From positions 616,093-645,794 of the forward strand of contig MU646382.1 in NCBI GenBank assembly GCA_026770585.1: 29,702 nt of DNA. The letters run 5' to 3'. Position 1 is the first letter of the stretch, and every line of letters begins with the position of its first letter. Of the stretch, positions 17,001-23,700 are shown piece after piece. This DNA comes from Baffinella frigidus. Taxonomy: Eukaryota; Cryptophyceae; Cryptomonadales; Baffinellaceae. Under the pieces are notes generated by a model that was not told the DNA's origin, searched no databases, and was given only the letters and a program-made list of their open reading frames with translations. The position numbers and the translations under genes were made by a program.

Positions 17001-17528
17001 TCCGGACACCCCATAAAAGCCGCTAGTGGTTGCTGGTGGTCGGCCAAGGGTTTCTTCAAAAGACCGCAGTCGGGGGTCAACGAATGGGGATAACCACATG
17101 CTAGCGAGGGGATCTCAAGCGGTCTCACAAGGGCTGGCTCAGCGTGGCACCCCGCCCACAAAACCCCACTCGCAAAGCGCTGCGCCCTCCCCTTGAGATG
17201 TGTAGCCCGCGCATCACGCGGATCAGGCACCCCAGGGCAAATATCAGGGCGGGCGAGGAGCTAACCCCGGCCGGCCGATGGCAGCGAGCCCCAGGCCGAC
17301 CCTCGGACAGCCCTTGAGCCCCGCGAAGCTGGCCGTGTCGTGCGGTGCGAGCGTCATAGAGAAGGCAGAGATGCTCGAGAGGGATGAAAGCAGAGCCAGC
17401 ACTGAAAGCACGGGCCGGTGGAGACTGCAGGGGCCGTTGCCCACTCGCATGCCACAACCGCTGCCTCCCCACTGCCTCCTCGCTGCCTGCTGCTTGCTGG
17501 TCCTTCTATCTACACCACCGAATCCCAC
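6584..17528 (-). CDS. Aldo/keto reductase, about 12 exons
   Basis: NADPH-dependent aldo/keto reductase superfamily protein, reassembled from minus-strand exons with compatible phases: 17528-17266, 16667-16586, 15610-15539, 14104-13985, 13138-13010, 12335-12247 (or 12049-11961), about 11550-11522, 11132-11072, 10341-10243, 9029-8947, 7295-7257, and 6584 to about 6650. Family hallmarks in order: VGLGLAAIGRPG|YITLGRDDE; FDAARSYG (catalytic Asp and Tyr); VGSKWGYRYTADW (catalytic Lys); LYQIHSATLESGVL (catalytic His); VRLGLSLSG; TYNLMEQSVGEAL; VIVKEAMANGRL; LAQPFAPLVLSGAATPDQ. The N-terminus has a hydrophobic stretch (VLSVLALLSSLSSISAF), so organelle or secretory targeting is possible. The exon 6 to 7 junction, the acceptor of the last exon and the true C-terminus are unresolved. 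Substrate is unknown. Introns are packed with exon-edge copies and simple repeats. It is divergent from the desaturase gene. Confidence 0.84.
6667..7200. repeat. (GA)n and (GGGA)n microsatellite tracts
   Basis: Three long AG-rich blocks (about 6667-6835, 6912-7045, 7073-7200) separated by exon copies. In the sense direction of the reductase gene they are polypyrimidine (CT)n, a plausible acceptor-side tract. Open frames rich in RERE or SLSLSL here are translation of the repeat. Confidence 0.92.
7257..8240 (-). repeat. Reductase exon 11 and its head-copy series
   Basis: Exon 11 (7295-7257, VASNAGAETLLAE) is preceded in the sense direction by GGGGGCAATCAG. Related blocks, with TCTCGCGTCAGACACAGCCT on the plus strand, recur at about 7495-7535, 7667-7710, 7845-7905 and 8205-8235. 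The block at 7498 keeps an acceptor-like CAACCAG|GTGG. No other exon is seen in this stretch. Confidence 0.6.
7386..7486. mobile_element. Foldback element family C
   Basis: TAAGTGCCCAGTAGGCTCAT at the left, GGCCTGGTCACTTAAGGGAT at the right, and inner stem CTACCGTAGGACCCTAGG. Located within an intron of the reductase gene, between exon 11 and its upstream head copies. Confidence 0.7.
8243..8291. repeat. (CA)n microsatellite
   Basis: About 24 uninterrupted CA units inside a reductase intron. No coding value. Confidence 0.95.
8413..8560. repeat. GAGGGTT minisatellite
   Basis: Degenerate tandem units of GAGGGTT, GAGGGGT and GAGGGTC, a variant of the telomere-like heptamer. On the sense strand of the reductase gene it is C-rich. 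It lies between tail copies of exon 10 and the exon 11 region. Confidence 0.85.
8573..8757 (-). repeat. Tail copies of reductase exon 10
   Basis: Two downstream copies of the exon 10 end: 8757-8659, nearly full (ELAQPFTPRVLSGAATPNQ then donor GTCTTC), and 8592-8573 (ACGCCCGACCAG then GCCTCA). The functional candidate is at 9029-8947. Head-like pieces of the same exon, with GCGGACCAG or GGGACCAG, occur upstream near 9131-9094 and 9303-9285. Confidence 0.75.
9370..9715. repeat. Degenerate telomere-like CCCTAAA/CCCGGAA arrays
   Basis: Two blocks (9370-9470 and 9650-9715) of CCCTGAA, CCCGGAA and CCCTAAA units on the plus strand, so G-rich in the sense of the reductase gene. These are exceptions to the usual orientation. 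They are separated by a purine-rich tract and by a tail copy of exon 9. Confidence 0.8.
9596..10078 (-). repeat. Tail copies of reductase exon 9
   Basis: At least three copies of the exon 9 end (minus strand GTCGCTGACGCCGCTGCCAA then GCTTGGCGCCG, then GTA): about 9596-9636, 9710-9746 and 10042-10078. The intact exon is 10341-10243. Each copy is followed in the sense direction by GTACC or GTAGC, i.e. exon end plus donor were copied together. Confidence 0.8.
9749..9910. mobile_element. Perfect 71-bp-arm foldback element
   Basis: Arms 9749-9819 and 9840-9910 are exact reverse complements over 71 bp, with a 20-nt loop. The flanks read GTCC just outside TTATCTCAG and again after CTGAGATAA, compatible with a 4-bp target duplication. 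Perfect arms imply recent formation or insertion. It lies between tail copies of reductase exon 9. Confidence 0.9.
10430..10612 (-). repeat. Head copies of reductase exon 9
   Basis: Two copies of the exon 9 start lie upstream in the sense direction. 10612-10560 has GTGCAG then GGCTTGAGGTGATTGCC, reading LEVIAKEAMANGRLL; 10466-10440 has TTGCAG then GGCTGGAGGTGATCGTC. Flanking intron sequence (ACCACGCATTG, GACTGAG) was copied with them. Confidence 0.8.
10698..10909. mobile_element. Foldback MITE family B, copy 1
   Basis: A 212-bp element with terminal inverted repeats CCACTCGAGGCTAGAAATG and its complement, and a long internal stem (GGTCACGTTACTGGGG pairing with GCAGTAACGTGGCC). Flanked by TG on both sides. 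It contains the shared core GTGTAGTAATTTTCA. Lies in a reductase intron. Confidence 0.85.
11004..11060. repeat. (GA)n microsatellite
   Basis: AG-rich run directly after the reductase exon 8 donor (11071-11070) in the sense direction. Confidence 0.93.
11133..11268. repeat. TTTAGGG telomere-like array abutting exon 8
   Basis: About 18 degenerate TTTAGGG units. On the sense (minus) strand the C-rich array runs straight into the exon 8 acceptor: CCTAAATCCTAAACCAG and then exon GCTACGTAC. The array could therefore supply the branch-point-like CTAAAC and the acceptor context. Confidence 0.92.
11472..11765 (-). repeat. Copies of reductase exon 7 with GC or GT donors
   Basis: Minus-strand copies encoding SPCLFDCVQ: 11760-11718 (then GCCAGCACCCC) and 11550-11522 (then GCAAGAGTCC, a good GC donor). 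A third piece at 11480-11472 keeps only GTCCAG followed by GTCAGAACCCC. Intron sequence after the donor (ACCCCACTCGC) is shared by the first and third. Which one is used is not clear. Confidence 0.6.
11961..12466 (-). repeat. Three copies of reductase exon 6
   Basis: 12335-12247 and 12049-11961 are both complete 89-nt copies in the same frame, with acceptor and GTGTG donor. They read VRGELRQLKTSRGVRLGLSL and VRGKLRSLEISRGVRLGLSL. A third, 12466 to about 12398, keeps the head only (VWGELRQLKTSQGVRLGLSL). Another shorter related piece lies near 12082-12160. Using both full copies would shift the frame, so at most one can be in an mRNA. Confidence 0.75.
12341..12805. repeat. TTTAGGG/TTTGGGG array interrupted by an exon copy
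   Basis: Long telomere-like arrays (12341-12398, 12471-12805) in TTTGGGG, GTGTGGGG and TTTAGGG variants. On the sense strand, CCCCAAACGCAG and CCCCAAACGTAG lead directly into exon 6 copies. The repetitive GFGVWGLG-type open frame is its translation. Confidence 0.92.
12654..12663. other. Assembly gap (10 N)
   Basis: Ten N bases inside the telomere-like array. The 91 bp before and after the gap are identical, including the rare unit TTCAGGA, so the gap probably joins overlapping contig ends and the sequence may be counted twice. Confidence 0.95.
12868..13001. repeat. CCCTAAA array in opposite polarity
   Basis: CCCTAAA and CCCTACA units on the plus strand (12868-12929 and 12952-13001), facing the TTTAGGG array at 12341-12805. 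It begins immediately after the exon 5 donor of the reductase in the sense direction (GAG|GTATCGATGGTTTAGGG). Confidence 0.9.
13538..13683. mobile_element. AT-rich imperfect foldback element
   Basis: Arms pair over about 50 bp: GGGATCTCAT, AAACACTTATAATTTATA and their complements (TATAAATTATAAGTGTTT, ATGAGATCCC). The middle contains TTTACAAGTAA and GTGTAGTAATTTT, a core shared with family B and another foldback element. Confidence 0.75.
13862..13889 (-). repeat. Tail copy of reductase exon 4
   Basis: Minus strand GACAATGGCGGGGAGCCCCA then TGAG followed by GTCCAG, matching the end of exon 4 (DNGGEPHE) with its donor. The true exon ends at 13985. Downstream intron sequence was co-duplicated: GGGCCCTTCGG, CCAGGGTGCTTG. 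Confidence 0.75.
14251..14933 (-). repeat. Four head copies of reductase exon 4
   Basis: Upstream of exon 4 (14104-13985) in the sense direction lie four copies of its first 25-60 nt, each with an acceptor: 14313-14251 (GGCAG|TTCCTGTCGGAG), 14538-14474 (CTAGCAG|TTCC), 14777-14713 (TGGCAG|TTCC) and 14933-14904 (TTTTCAG|TTCC). They encode FLSEWLETR(A/V)IAPG and then break off at about the same place. Two of them are preceded by telomere-like repeats that end in the AG. Confidence 0.85.
14781..14903. repeat. TTTGGGG/TTTAGGG array
   Basis: About 17 units between two head copies of reductase exon 4. C-rich in the sense direction and ending AACCCTGGCAG at the exon head copy. A small array of the same kind lies at 14537-14562. 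Confidence 0.92.
14951..15057. mobile_element. Small foldback element with TA ends
   Basis: TAAGGGTGGACGACCTAATT at the left and AATTAGTTCGTCCACCCTTA at the right, with about 55 bp of interior. TA stands at both ends. It lies within a reductase intron; one copy seen. Confidence 0.75.
15327..15391 (-). repeat. Near-complete tail copy of reductase exon 3
   Basis: The minus strand reads AWAAGVRYFDAARSCGFAEQ, then donor GTGCGC. It matches exon 3 (15610-15539) except that the catalytic Tyr codon is Cys (SCG instead of SYG) and the first codons are missing. The exon at 15539 is therefore the functional candidate. Confidence 0.8.
15660..15871. mobile_element. Foldback MITE family B, copy 2
   Basis: A 212-bp element flanked by TA on both sides. 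Ends CCACTCGCGGCTGGAAGTGG and CCAGCCTCGAGTGG; internal stem GGTCACGTAGCTCAGG pairing with TTGAGCTACGTGACC. Core GTGTAGTAATTTTCA at 15730. It starts 50 bp from reductase exon 3. Confidence 0.85.
16240..16290 (-). repeat. Head copy of reductase exon 3
   Basis: The minus strand carries GGCATCGGCAG and then GTGATGGGCAGG, as before exon 3 (GGCATCGGCAG|GTGATGGACAGG). The intron side is also copied (CCCGTTGAATCGGG, GGGGGC). A further remnant is at 15888-15925. Confidence 0.7.
16371..16577. mobile_element. Foldback MITE family B, copy 3, next to a donor site
   Basis: A 207-bp element flanked by TT on both sides. Ends CCACTCGAGGCTAGACATGG and CCTCGAGTGG; stem GGTCACGTTGCCGGGGG pairing with CCCAGCAACGTGACC. 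It stops only 8 bp from the last base of reductase exon 2 (16586), so the element begins at about intron position +9. Confidence 0.86.
16773..17240. other. Reductase intron 1, mostly unremarkable
   Basis: AT-rich sequence with GGTAGTAATTTTCA at 16792, an isolated occurrence of the core motif of the foldback elements, followed by a TCAATGAAATCTCATTGA hairpin (16814-16831). No exon recognised between 16668 and 17265. Confidence 0.5.
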
Positions 17529-17741
17529 CTACCACTTTGAGGAAGCCACGAACAAGGAATCGTAAGTCAATTTGTGTACATTTGGAAACGTAAAAGTCTT
17601 GGCATTTTAAAAATTGTACTGGGGTTTTAAATTTAGGAAAGTTTTGTACCAGGAAACATAAACGTGATGGTGTCGTGATCCAACCACGACAAATTTGCCT
17701 GGGGCTCAAGACGCGCGCACAGATTTGAGCGGCAGAACACA
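17529..17741. promoter_or_regulatory. Divergent promoter region, reductase and desaturase
   Basis: 213 bp separate the first in-frame ATG of the reductase (minus) from the ATG of the desaturase (plus). It should hold both promoters and 5' leaders, unless the reductase starts at a later Met. It contains AT-rich pieces (TTTTAAAAATTGTACTGGGG). No defined box can be assigned. Confidence 0.6.
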
Positions 17742-20700
17742 ATGGGCCGGGGCAGCGGCAAGGGGTCGCGCAAGGCGGAGAGCAAGGGCGATGCGGCGGA
17801 ACGACGCGCAGACTTCTTCTTCCGCGCGGAGGGGCCGGAGCCGCATGCGGCACGCAAGCTGGAGATTCTGAAAGTTCATCCTGAGATCAAGCAGCTGTTT
17901 GGGCCTGAACCCATGACGAAGTGGACGGTGCTGGGGACGGTAGCGCTGCAGGTGGGCATGGCATGGCTGACGCTGGAATGGTCGTGGCCCGCGTACCTCG
18001 CGGCGGTGTACATAGTTGGAGCCACTGCGAACCACTCGCTCTTCCTCGCGATCCACGAGCTCTCGCACAACCTAGGCTTCAAGGACGTCGCACACAACAA
18101 GTACCTTGCCATGTTTGCCAACTTCCCGATCTTCATCGCGTACTCCATCACCTTCAAGCCGTACCACATGGAACACCACCGCTACCAAGGGGACGACGGC
18201 ATCGACACTGACATCCCCACCGCCCTGGGTCTGCCCCTACCCGCCGCCATGCTTGCTTTCTCTTTGGCGCGCGGCTCTTCACCATTACATCCTGAAGACA
18301 TGCATGGAACAGAAACGACCGTAAACTTTCCAAGTCCCCACTTTGGCGCTCCGTCGCTCCCGGCTATACCCCATTTAGAATTTGAATTTTTTTGAATCGT
18401 CCCTTCCTTTGCTGTACAGCTTTCGTAACGGCTGCCTCTGACGCGCGCCACCCCCGCTGTTTCAGAGGCCTGGATGGTCACTGGCTCCGCGACTGGGTAC
18501 ATCGACCACACGATCCGCAAGGTGCCTCCCCTCCTCCCGCTCTGACGTACCTACTCCTCACGCCCCGAACTCCTCCCACTTGCTGCTCCCCCACTCACGA
18601 CCTCTCTCCACCCCCCCCCCATTCTGCTCCCCGCCCTCACCCCCCCATGCCGCCCGAGTCCACACACGCCCGCAGCCGTCCTCACCGCCGCCCCCTACAC
18701 CCTACACCAGGCGGTGTTCATGTTCGGGCAGATCTTCGCGTACGCCTTCCGGCCGATGCTCGTGAAGCCTGACCTGATGAACTACGACGGATGGCTCCTC
18801 ATGAACTGGGTTGTACAGGTGCAACCCTCCCCCCATCTTGTGTGTAAGCGCGCGCGCGAGAGAGGAAGAGAGGGAGAGAGAGAGAGCGAGAGACCCATCA
18901 GCTCCGTATCCAACATTTTGATGGGAGCAGAACACATGCCGCCCCCCGGACCCGCCCCGCCTTGCCGTTGAAACTGCCGAGCCTAGTTCAGTAAAACACA
19001 GGAGCAAAAAACATGGGGCGGCATGGTTTTTCCTGAACTAGGCTCGGCGCCCCCCGTCCCGCCGTGCCGTTGAAACCGCCAAGCCTAGTTCAGCACAAAT
19101 CAGAACAAATGCAGTGCAGAGGCACGCGCGTGGTGCGGCAGCAGGGAAGGGCTTCTGGGTCCCGACAGCTGGGTCCCGGTAGCTGGGTCAAGCCAGCTGG
19201 GATGTCTGCGAACAACAGATAGAAGAAGGGCGGCGTGTCGCGCGTGTTGGTCACCCCCGCGTGGTGTGAGGAGAGGGTCCTGGGCAAGGCCTTCCTCGGG
19301 CAACGAGAAGGATCATCTCGGATGTATTTCTATGTCCTCACGCGTGTTGCTCTGTGGTGTGAGAGTTCCCCCCCCCCTGATGAGTGTGTTGTTCACCGAA
19401 CGTGTCCTCCCAGAAGGCTACGGTGGCCACTCAGCCCCGGATATCCGCTGTAACGTGACCAATTATCAACACAAATTGAAGCAAAGGATCCAATCTCGGT
19501 TCAAAGGTGGTCCCTGTAGCCTTCTGAGTGGTGTGGTGTGGTGCGCAGATATGCCTGTTCGGCATCCCAGTGGTCTACTGCCTGAGGATGGGTGTGTCGT
19601 TTCACTGTCGAGTGTGTTGTTTGCCGGACGTGTTGTGGCGTGGTGCGATTATCTCGGATATCCCCGAAGTGTCGGGCGGGCGAATATTCGCCCGTCGAAT
19701 CCCTAGGAAGGTCCTAGGGGCCTACCGTAGGGCGTATGAGCCTACTCGCCACTTGCAGAATATCACTCAGTCCTGACACGTTGATGTGTGGTGTTGTGCG
19801 CAGATCTGCCTGTTCGACATCCCAGTGATCTACTGCCTGGGGCTCAACGGCGCCCTCTACTTCCTCCTCTCCACTTTCTTCGCGGGCAGCATCCACCCAA
19901 CCGCAGGCACCGCCCTGTTCCGTGCAGTGGGCTTCTCAGATTGGTCCGTTTATGTTCGCGGGACGAAATAAGAATTGCTCGGTACAAAGACATGGTATTA
20001 ACCGATATTTCGAACTGAACGACGCGCTCTACTACCTCCTCTCGACTTTATTCGCGGGCAGCATCTACCCAACCGCAGGCACCACCTTCTTCCTCACCAC
20101 CTAGCTCTGCCTTGATTATTCTGAGCCCCTATTTAAATACATTTCGATGCGCTTTGTACTGGGGAGTTTTTACGGAGACCTGCTCTAAATTTATTTAATA
20201 AGGAGACCAGATTAACTGAAACATGATCAGATGAAGCACTGTGGTTTGATTGGGTCCCGATCATTTCTCTCTTGCAAGACGCACGCCCGTGGATTCCGGG
20301 GGCCGTCCTTCAACCGGATTCTGCCTTCGAGAGTAATAAAGAAGAGGAAGATTATGTGCCGTTGAAAGGATGCAACCTGGTTCTTCCTCCACCATGATGC
20401 AACAACCTTAACAACAAACAACAAACAATAAAAAATAAAAAATAAAAAATAATGAAAAATAAATGAAAAATAAAACCCTACACCCTAAAACCCTGAATCC
20501 TAAACCCTAAACCCTAAACCCTAAGCCCAAAACCCTAAACCCCAAACCCCAAACCCCAAACCCCAAACCCCAAACCCTAAAAACCGAATCCACGCGAGGT
20601 ACCCCCTAGGTCCTGGAAGTCTCACAACATTACCCAGAGGGGTCCCAACTGGCTGTAGCTAGCGACTGAGGCTATGTGTCTCCCTAAACCCTACACCCTA

Positions 20701-23700
20701 TACCCTAAAACCTTCAATCCCAAACCCCAAACCCTAAAACCGAAACGACGCGAGGTACTCCTAGGTCCTGGAAGTCTCGCGGCGTCACCCAGAGTGATCC
20801 CACCTGGTTGAACCTAGCGACTCAGGCTATGCGTCTCCCTAAACCCTACACCCTACACCCTACACCCTAAACCCTAAAGCGTGTTGTATCTGAGTTGACA
20901 ATTGAGTTGGGTTCCCTCTTTACAGCGCGTCCCACCTTTTCGCCTCCATTCATGCATGCAGGTGAATGTAAAATTAATTCGCAAATATCGGTCCATTGTC
21001 AAATTAATTAATTCGCTCTTCCGGCAGGGCACTTCCTCGCCGAGCACTACGTGACCGAGGGGAAAACCGAGACCTACTCCTACTACGGCCCCCTCAACAT
21101 GGTGCGACCAATTTCTGCCTCACTCGGGTTGACCGACTATTCTTAAGTTGACATGCTGGGTGTGCGGTACAAACCCGTCAACTTTGGAGCGGGGAAGAGC
21201 GCCAGGCTCACCAAATCGACAAGCCCAATTTCACCAAATCGGCAAGCCCAATTCGAAGAGCCCGGGCTCACCAAATCGGCAAGCCCAATTTAGTGGGCGA
21301 CCCACTCAACATGGTGAGCCGCCTGCCCGGACTTTTTTAGGGGTTGTGGTTAGGGGTTAGGGGCAAGGGGTTAGCCTACACCCACTGAGAGCCTCAGCGG
21401 GGCATGCCCCCAGGGCGGTCGGGTGACCTGGAAGCGTGTGCCAGAGTGACCCAAGGGGCAAACTCTGGCATGAGAGGCAGGCCTGGCGTGTTGGGTGTGA
21501 GGACCGGGTGATCCATCCCTCCGGTATAGGACTCACCCTTGGAGCCTTTTTCCCCTGAGGCGGGCCCATCCCGGACCCGGTCCTCACATTGGGGTGGTTC
21601 CGAGGAAGCGATGTTGCTGCAGGTGCGAGTTTCTGGGAAAGGCAGGACGCTCGGGATGCTCGTGTCTGGGAGAGGCACGTTCATCCGGGAACAAGTATTT
21701 TTCTTTTAAAAAATCTGCACGAAATTTACTTCACGATTGCTTCGGACGTGACCCGTTGTGTAGTAATTTTCATTGCCAGCTTTTAAAAGAAAAATACTTG
21801 TTCCCGGATTAACGTGCTGGGAGAGGCACGCTCGGACCTTCTCTGTCCCGCGTTCGCGTCTATGAGTGTGGTGCTCGCCGGGTGCAGTTGAGCAGGCGAC
21901 GCTTTTTATGTCAACGCGTGTTAACTTTTGGCCTGTGGTTGTTCGCAGCTGGCGTGTCAACTCTTGGCGTGTCTGTTTCCACCGGGATTTTAAAAAAAAC
22001 TTTTGGCGTGTGTTTGTTTGCAGTGGCGTCTCATTTACCTCTTTGACGTGTTTTTTAAAAAAGCTGGCATGTTAACTAATACCGTGTATGTTGGCAGCTG
22101 GCGTACAACGTGGGGTACCACAACGAGCACCACGACTTCCCCAACATCGCCTGGCGCAACCTCCCCAAGGTCCGACCCTCTCCCTCTTCTCTGGGGTGGG
22201 GCGGGCCATCTCCCTCACTCCCGAAGCATCCCCCCCCAACCTGAGAAGTCCCCCCTCTCTCGCTACATCGCCTGGCGCAACCTCCCCAGGGTCCGATCCT
22301 CTCCCTCCCTCCAGCCTCCCGAGGCGGGCCCGTCCCCACTTACTCCGAGGATCCCCCCCCTCCCTCCTCACTAGGCAGCCCATCTTCCTCGGGGGAAGGG
22401 CTCACGGGTTTAGGGTTCAGGGTTGAGGGTTCGTGAGGATGCCAAACATCGCTTGGCGCAAACTCCCCAAGGTCCGAAGCCTACCTCTGTCTCAGTTCAA
22501 CCTCGTTCATTCCGCAGGGCAGCATCCACCGCTCTGAGCTCTGTCAAGCTAGTCTGCGCACCCGCACGTTTGCCCGTAGGCTCAGCCTTGATGGTTTCGA
22601 GTGAAGTAAAAGGGACCTCCTGCTAGCACCCAGCACTCCTGTCTCCGCTGGGACGCTGCATCTCAACCTCGTCTAGTCTGCGCTCACGCACATTACTCGT
22701 ATCTTTTTCTTCTCGTATGCTTGGTCTGACGCATGTTGACCCCCCCCTCAAGTTCCTTAGGGCATTGGAACCATTCTTCCCCGATTGACTTTACAAGTGA
22801 TTTTACCGCGGCCGAACATTCTCTCTTCGAACCGATTGACTTTCGATTGCGGGTTTTACGTTTCTCGGGTAATTGTACGGGATGTCGCCCGAAATCGGGC
22901 AGCCTGCGACTCAAAAAGCCAGATAAAATACTTGCAAAGTCAATCGGGAAGAAATGGTTTCTTCCCGAGTTGGCAGCTGTAGAACCGCTCCCAACTCGGG
23001 AAGAAACCATTATTCTAATGTTGAGACCCCCCTCAGGTGCAGGTAGTCTCCCTCTAAGGTCATCTCTCTCGAAAGTCATTCCAAAACCTGATGCAGGTGC
23101 GTGAGATGGCGCCTGAGTTCTACAACGACCTCCCGCAGTGCAAGTCATGGCCAGGTACTCTCCCGTTTTTCCTCCTGCTTCTTCGTGTTCTTCTTCTTGT
23201 TCTTCTTCTTGTTCTTGTTTTTCTTCGTCTTCTTGTTCTTCTTCGTCTTCGTCGTCTTCTTCTTCTCTGCTTTATTATTCTCAAGCCTGGAGATGAGTGT
23301 TCCAAAAGTATATGAGCCTCAAGGCGAGCACCTTCCTTAGCGCAAGTCATGGCCAGGTAGTCTTCTTCTTCTGCTTCTTCTTCTCCAGTGTCTCTTCTTT
23401 ATTACTCTCAAGCCCGGAGTTGACTGTTCCAAACATACAAATGTATGAGCATTAAGACGAGCACCTTCAGCAGTGCAAGTCACGGCAAGGTACGCCCCCG
23501 CGCGACTCCGAGATGGTCTCGTCGTCTTCTTCTTCTTTATTGGTCTTCTGCAAAGTGATGAACTACCCCTGATACCGCTTCCGAGAGGGTTACAAAACGT
23601 AGTTGTTATCCTAGTGAGACAGTGCGAGACTCCGAGAGGGCGCTCGCTTTCCAAGACCATCTCGTGGATGTGTTCAGACAATATCAGCCCACCCCCATGA

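Noticed and set aside
20012-20103. Exon with in-frame stop after desaturase exon 4, giving a truncated isoform
   Set aside because: The downstream half exon has no convincing acceptor of its own; it fits better as a tail copy, and exon 5 restores the conserved protein from the GC donor.
22733-23104. Open frame of 123 residues in desaturase intron 6
   Set aside because: It runs through a foldback structure and shows no similarity to a known protein.
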